This document shows positions 15,989 through 23,760 of a DNA stretch of 36,837 nt, in pieces (position 1 is the stretch's first letter; each line of letters starts with the position of its first letter). The translations under genes and the position numbers were made by a program. Source of the DNA: JADLDV01 sp964546355 (GTDB lineage: Bacteria > Patescibacteriota > Minisyncoccia > Phycocordibacterales > UBA9973); NCBI GenBank assembly GCA_964546355.1, contig CAZJJM010000004.1:1-36837 (forward strand). Direction: 5' to 3'. The notes under the pieces are model-generated. The model worked only from the letters and a program-made list of their open reading frames with translations, ran no database searches and was not told where the DNA came from.

Positions 15989-16537
15989 TTATAATTTGCG
16001 AATTTGCAAGAAATCCAATTCGACTGGTGTTTCGCGACCGAACATTGATACGAGCACTTTGACCTTACCACGCTCTTGATCAACTTCATTGACTCGACCT
16101 TCGAGATCTTTGAACGGACCATCTGCGATAATAACTGTCTCATCCACAACCACGTCAATGTTGTGTTTTGCGGTTGTTTTACCTTCCATTTTAGAAAAGA
16201 GCACTGCGACTTCTTGTTCTGAGAGTGGAACTGGATTCACACCAGCACCGACGAATCCTGTAACACGAGGAGTATTTCGGACAATGAACCATGAATCATC
16301 AGTCACAATCATATCTACAAGCACATATCCAGGAAACACTTTTTCTTCTACTTCTACACGCTTACCTCCTTTTATCTTGATCTTTTTTTCAGTTGGTACA
16401 ACAACATTGAATATACGATCATCCATACCCAAACTGTCGATACGCTGACGGAGATTACGGAGTACTGCGTTTTCGTATCCTGCATAGGTATGAATCGCAT
16501 ACCAACTGCGCTTACCTTGTGTTTCTTGTTTTGACAT
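15989..16537 (-). CDS. nusG: Transcription termination/antitermination factor NusG
   Basis: A 182-residue two-domain protein that binds RNA polymerase and links it to the ribosome or Rho. The NGN domain starts at SWYAIHTYAGYENAV and includes VFPGYVLVDM and VRNTPRVTGFVG. The C-terminal KOW domain is DGPFKDLEGRVNEVDQERGK followed by VLVSMFGRETPVELDF. The length is normal. It sits 13 bases after secE and 21 bases before rplK in one operon. Confidence 0.97.
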   Translation of the reverse strand: MSKQETQGKRSWYAIHTYAGYENAVLRNLRQRIDSLGMDDRIFNVVVPTEKKIKIKGGKRVEVEEKVFPGYVLVDMIVTDDSWFIVRNTPRVTGFVGAGVNPVPLSEQEVAVLFSKMEGKTTAKHNIDVVVDETVIIADGPFKDLEGRVNEVDQERGKVKVLVSMFGRETPVELDFLQIRKL

Positions 16538-16550
16538 AGTGTATAAAAAA

Positions 16551-16733
16551 TTATGCTAACAATAGACCAAGCAACTTTGTGAAGATAAAGTCAAAAAACC
16601 CAAGAGTGTACGCGACACCGAGAGACATAATAATCACCATGACAGTAAATACGATTGTCTGCTTTCGGGTAGGCCAGTTCACGAGTTTCAGTTCTGATTT
16701 TGTTTGTTTAATAAATTGTGTGATTGATGACAT
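16551..16733 (-). CDS. secE: Preprotein translocase subunit SecE
   Basis: A 60-residue single-helix SecE of the short bacterial type. The conserved amphipathic segment is FIKQTKSELKLVNWPTRKQ with the W-P pair, followed by one membrane helix (TIVFTVMVIIMSLGVAYTLG). It stabilises SecY in the membrane. First gene of the secE-nusG-rplK operon, about 67 bases from the predicted transcript start. Confidence 0.95.
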   Translation of the reverse strand: MSSITQFIKQTKSELKLVNWPTRKQTIVFTVMVIIMSLGVAYTLGFFDFIFTKLLGLLLA

Positions 16734-16781
16734 AGGTTTTTGCGTTTATAGTAAAGACGCTTGATTCAATTCCTATTAAAA

Positions 16782-16799
16782 AACGCCCCGAGGGCCGTT
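16782..16799 (-). terminator. Terminator-like hairpin at the very start of the secE transcript (possible attenuator)
   Basis: On the minus strand AACG-G-CCC, loop TCG, GGG-CGTT, then a run of T. It lies directly after the predicted start near 16800. It competes with AGGGCC/GGCCCT, whose other arm lies between the -35 and -10. It could be a 5' attenuator or an mRNA-stabilising cap hairpin. Confidence 0.5.
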
Positions 16800-16806
16800 A
16801 CTGAAT

Positions 16807-16835
16807 ATAATACTAAAAACAAGGCCCTAAGTCAA
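16807..16835 (-). promoter_or_regulatory. Promoter of secE-nusG-rplK
   Basis: TTGACT (16830-16835), a 17-base spacer, TATTAT (16807-16812) on the minus strand. One of the strongest promoters in the window. Confidence 0.8.
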
Positions 16836-16841
16836 TAAAAC

Positions 16842-16867
16842 AAAAACGCCTACAATGAGGCGTTTTT
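16842..16867. terminator. Terminator of the 60-residue gene at 16885
   Basis: AAAAACGCCT / AGGCGTTTTT, a 10-bp stem with loop ACAATG. On the minus strand it separates the small gene from the secE promoter. Confidence 0.85.
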
Positions 16868-16884
16868 TACTATAAAAAAACGGT

Positions 16885-17067
16885 TTATTTGACCGAACAA
16901 TGTTCAGGGATTTTCCCTGTGTCATCCAGCAGTACTTTTTCTAAAGTATCAGGAATTTTATTAGATTCAGGATTAAGCTTAGAACCTAAAGTATCTTTAT
17001 TCGTATTCTGATTAGATGGCTCAATCATGTGAGTCGGGGCTGTTGTAAGATTCTTTCTATTTTTCAT
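16885..17067 (-). CDS. Small hydrophilic protein of unknown function (60 residues)
   Basis: I do not recognise the protein. It is polar, rich in Asn, Lys, Pro and Thr (NRKNLTTAPTHMIEPSNQN), probably disordered, with no membrane segment and a single Cys near the C-terminus (PEHCSVK). Support for a real gene: an extended -10 (TGA-TATAGT, 17098-17106) lies about 30 bases before the ATG, the next terminator follows the stop by 17 bases, and the unit is closed off by another terminator upstream. No Shine-Dalgarno sequence is visible. A short non-coding RNA in the same place is the main alternative. Confidence 0.45.
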   Translation of the reverse strand: MKNRKNLTTAPTHMIEPSNQNTNKDTLGSKLNPESNKIPDTLEKVLLDDTGKIPEHCSVK

Positions 17068-17097
17068 AAAGATCAGGTTAAATATTTTCTGTATGAT

Positions 17098-17106
17098 ACT
17101 ATATCA
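17098..17106 (-). promoter_or_regulatory. Extended -10 promoter of the 60-residue gene
   Basis: TGA-TATAGT on the minus strand, just after the terminator of the SIMPL gene. Confidence 0.45.
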
Positions 17107-17114
17107 AAACTCAT

Positions 17115-17158
17115 ACAAAAAAACAAAACACTCTCTTGTGAGTGTTTTGTTTTTTTGT
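17115..17158. terminator. Long bidirectional terminator after the SIMPL gene
   Basis: A perfect 19-bp stem (17115-17133 with 17140-17158), loop of six, A-rich on one arm and T-rich on the other. Core ACACTC/GAGTGT. Confidence 0.9.
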
Positions 17159-17176
17159 AAACGTTACAACTTCTAT

Positions 17177-17986
17177 CTATCGAATCTCGTACGTAATACT
17201 TACATCAGAAGTAATTTTATTTTCTCCTGTAGAAAACTCTGTTGGAGGTGATGCTTTTGCACTATCCATCACAGCCATTTCTGTTCGATAGTACGGCATT
17301 GGCATTCCACCACCTGAGTTCTCATTGAAACTCACGATACGGACGAGTCGTACACCGAGATCACTGGCGAGTTGCTCTGCTTTGTCTTTTGCATCAGCAA
17401 TCGCCTTTTGACGAGCTTCTATCTTGAGTGTGTCGTCATTGTCGATAGTGAATTCTGGACCACTGATATTTGTCGCACCAGCTTTGCCAAGTTCATCTAC
17501 AAGGACGCCTGCGGTATCTACTGCACGAACAGTTACGAGTGTTGTTTGTGATACCTCAAAACCTATGAGCACTTGCTTGCCAGGAGTTACGGGCGGACAA
17601 CCAATGGCAAGACAAGTAACTCTCGTTTCTTGCCATTCATATTTTGGATATGATGTATAACTTTCTGTTTTTACATCTTTGTCAGCAATACCTGCTTTTT
17701 TTACCACTGCAAGCAATGCATTGGTCTTCTCACTTGCCATTTTTTGAGCAGCAGCAAGTGTTTTTGCTTCAGTTGTCACTGTATAACGAATCTTTGCCAC
17801 GTCCGCGACAGCAAACACCTCCCCTGTTCCTGAAACAGAAATAGTATTTGTTGCAGGAGCATCATTACCCATCACACGATAACTTTTAAATTCTGTAGCA
17901 ATTTTTGCGATAAAAAAGAGTGCTACGATTGAAACAAACACGAACCCTACATTAATAATTTTTTGTTTTTCTTGTTCTGTAATCAT
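17177..17986 (-). CDS. SIMPL-domain (DUF541) membrane-anchored protein
   Basis: A 269-residue protein with an N-terminal membrane helix (VGFVFVSIVALFFIAKIA) and an extracytoplasmic SIMPL/DUF541 domain. The domain begins NTISVSGTGEVFAVADVAKIRYTV, broken here as the typical ISVxGxGEVxxxPDxA pattern, and continues with the repeated helix ARQKAIADAKDKAEQLA. One Cys pair (CLAIGC) lies in the middle. The family's role is poorly known; links to envelope stress have been proposed. The start at 17986 (MITEQEK) is chosen because an extended -10 (17995-18003) ends eight bases before it. It lies about 50 bases downstream of the ABC ATPase, so read-through from the exporter operon is possible. Confidence 0.85.
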   Translation of the reverse strand: MITEQEKQKIINVGFVFVSIVALFFIAKIATEFKSYRVMGNDAPATNTISVSGTGEVFAVADVAKIRYTVTTEAKTLAAAQKMASEKTNALLAVVKKAGIADKDVKTESYTSYPKYEWQETRVTCLAIGCPPVTPGKQVLIGFEVSQTTLVTVRAVDTAGVLVDELGKAGATNISGPEFTIDNDDTLKIEARQKAIADAKDKAEQLASDLGVRLVRIVSFNENSGGGMPMPYYRTEMAVMDSAKASPPTEFSTGENKITSDVSITYEIR

Positions 17987-17994
17987 ATGCATAC

Positions 17995-18003
17995 AGTATA
18001 CCA
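17995..18003 (-). promoter_or_regulatory. Extended -10 promoter of the SIMPL gene
   Basis: TGG-TATACT on the minus strand, eight bases before the chosen ATG; predicts a leaderless mRNA. It overlaps the alternative upstream ATG at 18004, which argues against that start. Confidence 0.5.
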
Positions 18004-18036
18004 TGACGGGTATCTGTAGATATTGTGACTATAGAA

Positions 18037-18717
18037 TTATTTAGTATTCAAATGATCATCAACAATCACCCCATCTGCCATCAGAATAGTTCTGTGTGCA
18101 AGTAATGCGTATTCTGGTTCGTGAGTCACCATGATAATCGTCTGCCCTTCTTTGTTAAGTTCGAGGAAGCTTTGAATTACAGATGCGGATGTTTCAGAAT
18201 CAAGGTTCGCAGTCGGCTCATCTGCAAAAATAACTTTTGGTGCGTGAGCAATAGCACGAGCAATGGCGACACGTTGTTGTTGTCCACCAGAAAGCTGACT
18301 TGGAAGATTATTCATCCGATCAAGAAGACCGAGTCTTGCAAGTGCTTTTTTAGATTTCTCTTCTGCTTCTTGTTGCGAACATCCTTGCATAAGAAGTGGT
18401 AGCATCGTGTTCTCAAGCGCAGTCAGTGATGGTAAAATTGCATAATCTTGAAAAATATATCCAAGATCATTGAGGCGAATCATTGTGCGATCATCATCAG
18501 AAACACTCGATACATCAACCCCATCGATAATAATAGTACCCTCAGTCGGTGTATCAAGTAGTCCCAACTGATACAACAATGTCGATTTCCCAGAACCAGA
18601 CTTCCCTGTTACCGCAAGGAACTGTCCTTCTGGTACAGAAAAAGACACGTCACGTACCGCATAGATATCATGATCACCACTTTTGAATCGTTTTGTAAGA
18701 TGAGTAACTTGTATCAT
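18037..18717 (-). CDS. ABC transporter ATPase, LolD/MacB-type
   Basis: A 226-residue ATPase that powers the permease encoded just upstream. Walker A GKSGSGKST, Q-loop FQDYAILPSLTALEN, signature LSGGQQQRVAIARA, Walker B VIFADEPTANLD and the switch His in IMVTHEPEYA are all intact. The protein resembles LolD/MacB ATPases, which drive mechanotransmission rather than substrate passage. Third gene of the adaptor-permease-ATPase operon, three bases after the permease stop. Confidence 0.93.
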   Translation of the reverse strand: MIQVTHLTKRFKSGDHDIYAVRDVSFSVPEGQFLAVTGKSGSGKSTLLYQLGLLDTPTEGTIIIDGVDVSSVSDDDRTMIRLNDLGYIFQDYAILPSLTALENTMLPLLMQGCSQQEAEEKSKKALARLGLLDRMNNLPSQLSGGQQQRVAIARAIAHAPKVIFADEPTANLDSETSASVIQSFLELNKEGQTIIMVTHEPEYALLAHRTILMADGVIVDDHLNTK

Positions 18718-18720
18718 AAA

Positions 18721-19998
18721 TTATCTTCCCAGAATTGCACTGAGTGTATTTTGTCTAATAACAATTCGAGCAGGAATATATCCAGCAAAAATAGTCGTGA
18801 TGAGAAGTACCAATGCGCGCATAAGTGTACCAGATACAGTCGCTACAAGAATACCGTCTGAGAATGGGAAATCGATTGGGTTCGCCGTAAAATGTGGTTT
18901 GATGACCGCAAACACCAATATGAATCCAATAATGGCACCAGAGAGTGCGTACAACACCGCTTGGAACATATATGAAAAAAGAATTGCGCGCTTATGGATA
19001 CCGATTCCTTTCAAAATACCAATATATCGTCGTCGAGTGATTGCGTTCACGAAAATCACAATGAAGATTGTAATCGATGCAACAACAAGACCAATACCTG
19101 AAATAGCATTTCCCAAGATATTGAACGTGTTCTTGATATCTTTCAAAAATTTTGGAAACGCTTCTTCTGCTGTTTGGATTCTTGCGTATTGATCAACGCC
19201 ATTTTGTACAAGAAAGTTTTTTGCAAACACAGGATCTGTTCCAGGGAGGAGTTGTATTGCGACAGTACCTGCGTTGAGGTCATCACGTCCAATCATTTTG
19301 CGCACCTCACTATCGAGTGCAACAACTGATGTATCAAATTCATCAACCTTGGAAGAAATAATTCCTTTCACTGTATATTCTTTTGAATTCTCTCCAACAG
19401 TTACTTTGATAAGAGATCCGACTGACACATTTTTCAATGTCTGAAATCCCGGTGCTTCAATTGGAGTAAATTCATACAATAAGTTTTTACCAATGAGTAC
19501 ACTGTCTTGGTCTTTTTCTGTTAGGTATGAACCTCTAATTACAAACTTACCAATTGAAGAAAAAGATGATTCTTGTATAGGATCAATACCCATAAACGAA
19601 CCACCTGCGCCGTTTCTATTCTCTCCTGGTTTGATAGTACTTTTATAATCTGATTCAAATCGTCCACTACCAGTATATCTGACAGTGTGATTCTTATACC
19701 CAGGAATTGTTTTGACGATATTGACCACTGTTGGTGTTTCAATGATGTATGACCGATTCAAAAACGGTGAAATAACCATGTCTCCGATAGCATATGTTTT
19801 CTGAGCATTTTCAGATCCTTCAATCAAACCAACGAGAATACCAGAAACAACCACAAGATTAAGGAATGTGAGAGTCATCACAAGTACAATGAGTCCTGTA
19901 GTCCATATGTTGGCACGCTGAATATCTCGCTTAGCAAGAAACCAACCAACACTAAGATGTTGCAAAAAAGATTTTTCGACACTACTTCCTTTGTTCAT
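18721..19998 (-). CDS. ABC transporter permease, MacB/FtsX-like
   Basis: A 425-residue permease with the MacB topology: a cytoplasmic start, first membrane helix at about 33-57 (GLIVLVMTLTFLNLVVVSGI), a large outer domain (about 60-290) and three C-terminal helices in an FtsX domain, including RRYIGILKGIGIHKRAILFSY as the coupling segment. The outer domain has the MacB_PCD pattern (GSYLTEKDQDSVLIGKNL). It works with the ATPase and the adaptor encoded next to it, eight bases after the adaptor stop. The substrate is unknown. Confidence 0.9.
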   Translation of the reverse strand: MNKGSSVEKSFLQHLSVGWFLAKRDIQRANIWTTGLIVLVMTLTFLNLVVVSGILVGLIEGSENAQKTYAIGDMVISPFLNRSYIIETPTVVNIVKTIPGYKNHTVRYTGSGRFESDYKSTIKPGENRNGAGGSFMGIDPIQESSFSSIGKFVIRGSYLTEKDQDSVLIGKNLLYEFTPIEAPGFQTLKNVSVGSLIKVTVGENSKEYTVKGIISSKVDEFDTSVVALDSEVRKMIGRDDLNAGTVAIQLLPGTDPVFAKNFLVQNGVDQYARIQTAEEAFPKFLKDIKNTFNILGNAISGIGLVVASITIFIVIFVNAITRRRYIGILKGIGIHKRAILFSYMFQAVLYALSGAIIGFILVFAVIKPHFTANPIDFPFSDGILVATVSGTLMRALVLLITTIFAGYIPARIVIRQNTLSAILGR

Positions 19999-20006
19999 AA
20001 TAAATA

Positions 20007-21560
20007 CTATTTTGGATTAATAACGACAGTATCTCCTTCTGAAACACCTTGGATGATTTCAACGAGATTACCATCCCCTTTCATACCAACAGTAACAGGA
20101 ATTTCTACTTGTTTCTTTTTACCTTCAACCCTGATCACAAAAGTGCCTCCGTCTTTTTTTACCAACGCTGTTTCTGGTATCGTGAGTACATCTGCTTTTT
20201 TTGCAATAGTAACAACAAAGGTTGCATTCATGCCCGGACGAATGAGTGGATTGATTTCACTGAGTGCAACATTTATTTTATAATTTGCCACACCGTCATC
20301 AAGTGTTGCCCCTGGATTGATCGAGATCACTGTGCCAGAAAATACTTGATCTTTACCGAATGCATCATAGGTGATTACGACAGGCTGTCCGACAGCAAGT
20401 GTCGTAACGCGTGATTCATTAACGATTCCTTCAATATATAAATGATCCACATCTTGCAATGTAATCACCCGTTCTAATGTTTGTGGTTGTTCACCCACCT
20501 TGAACGCAACGTCAGTAATCACACCATCAGCCGGAGCGCGAAGAACGGTTTTTTCAAAAGATGCTTGAGCATTTTGGTATTGTCCTTGTGCAGAGAGGAC
20601 ATCTGCTTGCGCGAGATCGAGATCAGGGCGACGTGCAGCAGATTTCTTGAGGGCAAGTTCTGCTTTTCTTTGATCAACAAGTGACTCTGCACTCGAAATT
20701 GTTCGTGACTTTGTTTCAAGAGCAGATTGATATGCATTTAAATATGTTACGTAGGTTACACTTTTTGTGTTAGGAATTTTTACTTCCCACGGTGTACTTA
20801 CATTGACTGAATCAAACTGTATGTACAATCCTTTTGTACCAAGTGGTGTCGGATTAGTGGTACTTATGACACCTGTTCCACCTTCAATTGTTCCACTGAG
20901 AGAAAAATACCCACCGCTTCCAGTACTATACCCATTGATAGTATACGTTCCCTCTTTTGTGTCTGTGTATGTTCCTGAAATAGCTGGATTTACAGATGAA
21001 GAACCTGAAGAAGCAATAACTGTTGCCTGAAGATCATTATTGAGCAATGCTCTATATGCATTCTGCACAAGACCATCTTGTTGCTTTTTTATATTTTCCA
21101 AATCTGTCTGTGCATTTTTAAGAGCGATTTCAGCAAGGATGATTTCTTCACTTGACGCACCATCAAGGATCTTTTGATATCTCGCCTGCGCAGCAAGGAG
21201 CGCACCTCGAGCAGATGTCAGTGTGCCGAACTCAGTTCCCTGTTCAAGGTTTGCAAGAACCTCTCCTTTGCGAACTTTTTGTCCCACTGAGACACGGATA
21301 TTTTTTATGACACCAGTTGTCGTAAAACTAAGATTGAGATCAGTGGAACTTGTCACCTGTCCTGTTGCGAGGACTGTCTGTGCGAGTGTCTGTTTTTTTA
21401 CAGTATCAGTAACAACAGCTTCTTTCGATCCTCCTCGGAATACAATAACCAGCACAATAACGAGTACAATGACCGTCAAGGCAATATTTCTTTTTTTACT
21501 AAAAAATGGTGTTGCTTTCTGGACGAATTCACGCCAGAATGTAGTGATTTTTTCTTTCAT
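20007..21560 (-). CDS. HlyD/MacA-type adaptor with a beta-rich insertion in its hairpin
   Basis: A 517-residue membrane-fusion/adaptor protein: N-terminal membrane helix (about 25-41), a lipoyl-like half (VIKNIRVSVGQKVRKGEVLANL), coiled-coil arm (about 113-175), then the second arm (about 280-335), the other lipoyl half (VLRAPADGVITDVAFKVGEQ), a beta-barrel and a C-terminal membrane-proximal domain. Between the two arms, at about 178-272, sits a Gly/Ser/Thr-rich beta segment (ISGTYTDTKEGTYTING and similar) where MacA has only a short turn. In Gram-negatives that tip meets TolC; no outer-membrane partner is seen here. First gene of the exporter operon. A TATACT box (21569-21574) ends eight bases before the ATG. 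Confidence 0.9.
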   Translation of the reverse strand: MKEKITTFWREFVQKATPFFSKKRNIALTVIVLVIVLVIVFRGGSKEAVVTDTVKKQTLAQTVLATGQVTSSTDLNLSFTTTGVIKNIRVSVGQKVRKGEVLANLEQGTEFGTLTSARGALLAAQARYQKILDGASSEEIILAEIALKNAQTDLENIKKQQDGLVQNAYRALLNNDLQATVIASSGSSSVNPAISGTYTDTKEGTYTINGYSTGSGGYFSLSGTIEGGTGVISTTNPTPLGTKGLYIQFDSVNVSTPWEVKIPNTKSVTYVTYLNAYQSALETKSRTISSAESLVDQRKAELALKKSAARRPDLDLAQADVLSAQGQYQNAQASFEKTVLRAPADGVITDVAFKVGEQPQTLERVITLQDVDHLYIEGIVNESRVTTLAVGQPVVITYDAFGKDQVFSGTVISINPGATLDDGVANYKINVALSEINPLIRPGMNATFVVTIAKKADVLTIPETALVKKDGGTFVIRVEGKKKQVEIPVTVGMKGDGNLVEIIQGVSEGDTVVINPK

Positions 21561-21568
21561 ATTAGTGT

Positions 21569-21574
21569 AGTATA
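21569..21574 (-). promoter_or_regulatory. -10 box of the ABC exporter operon
   Basis: TATACT on the minus strand, eight bases before the adaptor ATG; leaderless transcript predicted. No clear -35 and no TGn extension. Confidence 0.4.
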
Positions 21575-21641
21575 CAACAAATACTGATTTTTTGTACTTA
21601 TGTTAATAGATACTTATCTTTTTTATAAATTATTTTTAGCA

Positions 21642-21650
21642 TGCTATAGT
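21642..21650 (+). promoter_or_regulatory. Extended -10 promoter of the metallophosphoesterase gene
   Basis: TGC-TATAGT, six bases before the ATG at 21657, so the start codon would be at or next to +1. Confidence 0.5.
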
Positions 21651-21656
21651 ACTCAC

Positions 21657-22754
21657 ATGCTACTATCATTTATTGGATTTTTCGGCACCGTATCAGCACT
21701 GATTGGATTACTCTCAGTTGTCATATATAAAGTATTTTCTCATGTATACGGAGGAAACTATGCACAGTATATATACATACTGAAAGGACTCTTAATAATC
21801 ATGCCAGCCATCATGATTATTTCAATGAGTATTGCGACCAGACAATACTCATTTGTAAACAAACTCTTCTACGTAACAGCAGCGACATGGATGGCACTAT
21901 TCGTGTACCTCTTTTTACTCGCAGTGATATTTGGTGTTCTTACTGCTCTTTTCCCACAAAGTTCTTTTGCACCATATCTGACTATTAGTATTTGTGCAAG
22001 CATACTAGCCATTGGATACGGTGTATGGAACGCGTCACAACCAGTAGTCAAACATGTAACAATGCACATTCCAGAACTTGCACCAGACTGGCAAGGAAAA
22101 AATATTGTTCTTATTTCTGACACACACCTCGGTATTGTACGAAGTGAATCATTCATGAAAAAAGTTGTGAACAAAATCAATAGCGCAAATCCAGATGCAG
22201 TATTCATCGCAGGTGATCTGATTGATGGACCACGATTTGATTATGTCCGTGGACTTTCCCCTCTTGCAGACATCGTTGCACCACTCGGAATTTTTTATAC
22301 ACCAGGCAATCACGAAGCATACAATACTGAAGAAGCAGTCTTCTATGCTGCACTTCCAAAAAACGTCACCCTATTACGTGATCAGAAAATCACCATCAAC
22401 AACACAGAGATTATTGGTATTGATTTTGCAAACGAATCACTTGAAAACACAACAGCAAGGCTTTTGTATACAAAATACAATCCACAAATGCCAACCATTG
22501 CAATGCTCCATGATCCGAAAAATATGCGTGCACTATCTGACAAATCTATCAATCTTGTTTTTTCAGGACACACTCATGGTGGGCAATTTTTCCCAAACAC
22601 ACTTGTTGTTCGCTCACTATATAAAAAATATACAAAAGGAATCACACAAACAGATAAGACATGGTCATATACCACTATCGGTGTAGGTACAGCATTGTCA
22701 CCTGTGCGAATCGGAACGACACCAGAAATTGTCGTCCTACACATAGAACCATAA
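21657..22754 (+). CDS. Membrane-anchored metallophosphoesterase (calcineurin-like)
   Basis: A 365-residue protein. Four hydrophobic segments fill the first ~125 residues, followed by a cytoplasmic or outer calcineurin-like domain: ISDTHLG (D155, H157), AGDLIDGPR, TPGNHEAY, MLHDPKN and FSGHTHGGQF, the full metal-ligand set. The layout resembles YkuE/YaeI-like phosphodiesterases that act on membrane-associated substrates. The ATG at 21657 is preferred over one at 21600: the longer version adds 19 residues of no clear meaning, and an extended -10 lies between them. It is followed two bases after the stop by a tiny membrane protein gene. Confidence 0.9.
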   Translation: MLLSFIGFFGTVSALIGLLSVVIYKVFSHVYGGNYAQYIYILKGLLIIMPAIMIISMSIATRQYSFVNKLFYVTAATWMALFVYLFLLAVIFGVLTALFPQSSFAPYLTISICASILAIGYGVWNASQPVVKHVTMHIPELAPDWQGKNIVLISDTHLGIVRSESFMKKVVNKINSANPDAVFIAGDLIDGPRFDYVRGLSPLADIVAPLGIFYTPGNHEAYNTEEAVFYAALPKNVTLLRDQKITINNTEIIGIDFANESLENTTARLLYTKYNPQMPTIAMLHDPKNMRALSDKSINLVFSGHTHGGQFFPNTLVVRSLYKKYTKGITQTDKTWSYTTIGVGTALSPVRIGTTPEIVVLHIEP

Positions 22755-22755
22755 T

Positions 22756-22884
22756 ATGAAATCCCAACCACTGTGGCTTAGTGTTCTCATTCTTGTTGTA
22801 TTACTTATTCTTGGTTTGTATACAAGAATTATGTACCCAAGTAAAATACAACGTGCAACATTTTCAGACTGGAAAGGATTTTAG
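22756..22884 (+). CDS. 42-residue single-pass membrane protein
   Basis: Too short for most gene finders. Reading from the ATG at 22756, one base after the metallophosphoesterase stop codon, gives MKSQPLWLSVLILVVLLIL followed by a basic stretch and SDWKGF. A membrane helix covers about residues 6-23, with a short charged tail. The tight junction suggests co-translation with the phosphoesterase and possibly an accessory role. I do not recognise a family. Confidence 0.5.
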   Translation: MKSQPLWLSVLILVVLLILGLYTRIMYPSKIQRATFSDWKGF

Positions 22885-22891
22885 TGAAAAT

Positions 22892-22919
22892 TTGCCAAAC
22901 ACTCAAAAATGAGTACAGT
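22892..22919 (+). promoter_or_regulatory. Promoter of the 47-residue membrane protein
   Basis: TTGCCA (22892-22897), a 16-base spacer, TACAGT (22914-22919), eight bases before the ATG at 22928. Confidence 0.45.
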
Positions 22920-22927
22920 GTGAGTAT

Positions 22928-23071
22928 ATGGACGTGATCAAATACATCGAAATTGTGGGAAAAGTCTTCCTCTTTATTATATTGAGTATCTTGTTTGTGC
23001 CAGGTTTTCTTATTGTGACCTATCTTCACGACACCTGGTCAAAACTCCTTGGTGAATTATTTAATCTCTAA
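22928..23071 (+). CDS. 47-residue small membrane protein, probably conserved in CPR
   Basis: Translation gives MDVIKYIEIVGKVFLFIILS, then ILFVPGFLIVTYLHDTWSKL and a short amphipathic end (LGELFNL). One membrane helix with an amphipathic C-terminus. It seems familiar as a small CPR protein, but I cannot attach a function. A -35/-10 pair is well placed and predicts a leaderless mRNA. The last 15 bases overlap the 3' end of the convergent channel gene. Confidence 0.5.
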   Translation: MDVIKYIEIVGKVFLFIILSILFVPGFLIVTYLHDTWSKLLGELFNL

Positions 23072-23470
23072 CTCTTCTTTTGCTTCATCCTCAAAACCTA
23101 ATACGTCTTTTGTCTTTTTAATACTGTCGGTAAAGATATTGTTTCCCAGAGAGTTTTGACTTCGAGCATGTGAACTAAATGTGGTGATAAATGTAAGCAT
23201 CACACCAACACCTACAAACACATACAGTATTGTGAATATTTTCCCAACAATGGTAATTGGTTCAAATGTTGCAGTACCAACAGTTGCGAGAGTCATCACA
23301 CTATAATAGAGCGCATCAAGATACGGCCATTTTTCTATAAAATGATAGAACAAACTTCCAGATAAAAGTAAAACAAATAAAAAATGTATCATACCTCGAA
23401 ATTCCGAGTCCCTAAGAGCAATACGTAATGCTCTAACAAATCGTATAATATTAAGAAAAAATGATGTCAT
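23057..23470 (-). CDS. Two-helix ion-channel protein with an altered selectivity filter
   Basis: A 137-residue protein of the Ion_trans_2 (KcsA-like) layout: a first helix (IHFLFVLLLSGSLFYHF), pore helix and filter in YYSVMTLATVGTATFEP, and a second helix (IFTILYVFVGVGVMLTFIT), ending in a charged cytoplasmic tail. The filter reads TVGTA, where K+ channels have TVGYG or TVGFG, so both the aromatic residue and the second Gly are lost. It may not select K+. The start MTSFF at 23470 is preferred: an extended -10 (TGC-TACAAT, 23481-23489) ends ten bases before it and only one base before the alternative ATG at 23479. Confidence 0.8.
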   Translation of the reverse strand: MTSFFLNIIRFVRALRIALRDSEFRGMIHFLFVLLLSGSLFYHFIEKWPYLDALYYSVMTLATVGTATFEPITIVGKIFTILYVFVGVGVMLTFITTFSSHARSQNSLGNNIFTDSIKKTKDVLGFEDEAKEELEIK

Positions 23471-23480
23471 AATGTCCATT

Positions 23481-23489
23481 ATTGTAGCA
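23481..23489 (-). promoter_or_regulatory. Extended -10 promoter of the channel gene
   Basis: TGC-TACAAT on the minus strand; the transcript would start next to the ATG at 23470. Confidence 0.45.
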
Positions 23490-23500
23490 AAAAATATGAA

Positions 23501-23533
23501 AAAAGTCCGTCTTGTAAAACAAGGCGGACTTTT
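23501..23533. terminator. Terminator of the 54-residue acidic gene
   Basis: AAAAGTCCGTCTTGT with its 15-base complement (one G-U) and loop AAA. It starts three bases after the stop at 23537 on the minus strand. Confidence 0.85.
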
Positions 23534-23536
23534 GTG

Positions 23537-23701
23537 TTAATCTTCTTCATCGTCTTCGTATACAACATCCTTACCGTCACCGGTTTTTTTTAAATTATCT
23601 TTAATGATATTAATCCTGAATTCTTCTTCTTGTTGAAATTTTTTTCTTTCTCCATTAAGATCAATTTCTGTTTGATGATGTATTTTCTCTGATTTTTCCA
23701 T
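23537..23701 (-). CDS. 54-residue charged soluble protein
   Basis: From the ATG at 23701 the protein starts MEKSEKIHHQTEIDLNGERK and is mostly charged helix, ending in a strongly acidic tail (YEDDEED). No Cys, no membrane segment. A real gene is supported by a terminator three bases after the stop and an extended -10 (TGG-TTTACT, 23730-23738) about 28 bases before the ATG. No family is recognised. Confidence 0.5.
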   Translation of the reverse strand: MEKSEKIHHQTEIDLNGERKKFQQEEEFRINIIKDNLKKTGDGKDVVYEDDEED

Positions 23702-23760
23702 TTACATTATGTGCATATTTTCTTTCAAGAGTAAACCATAAATAATACATTTTAGCAATC

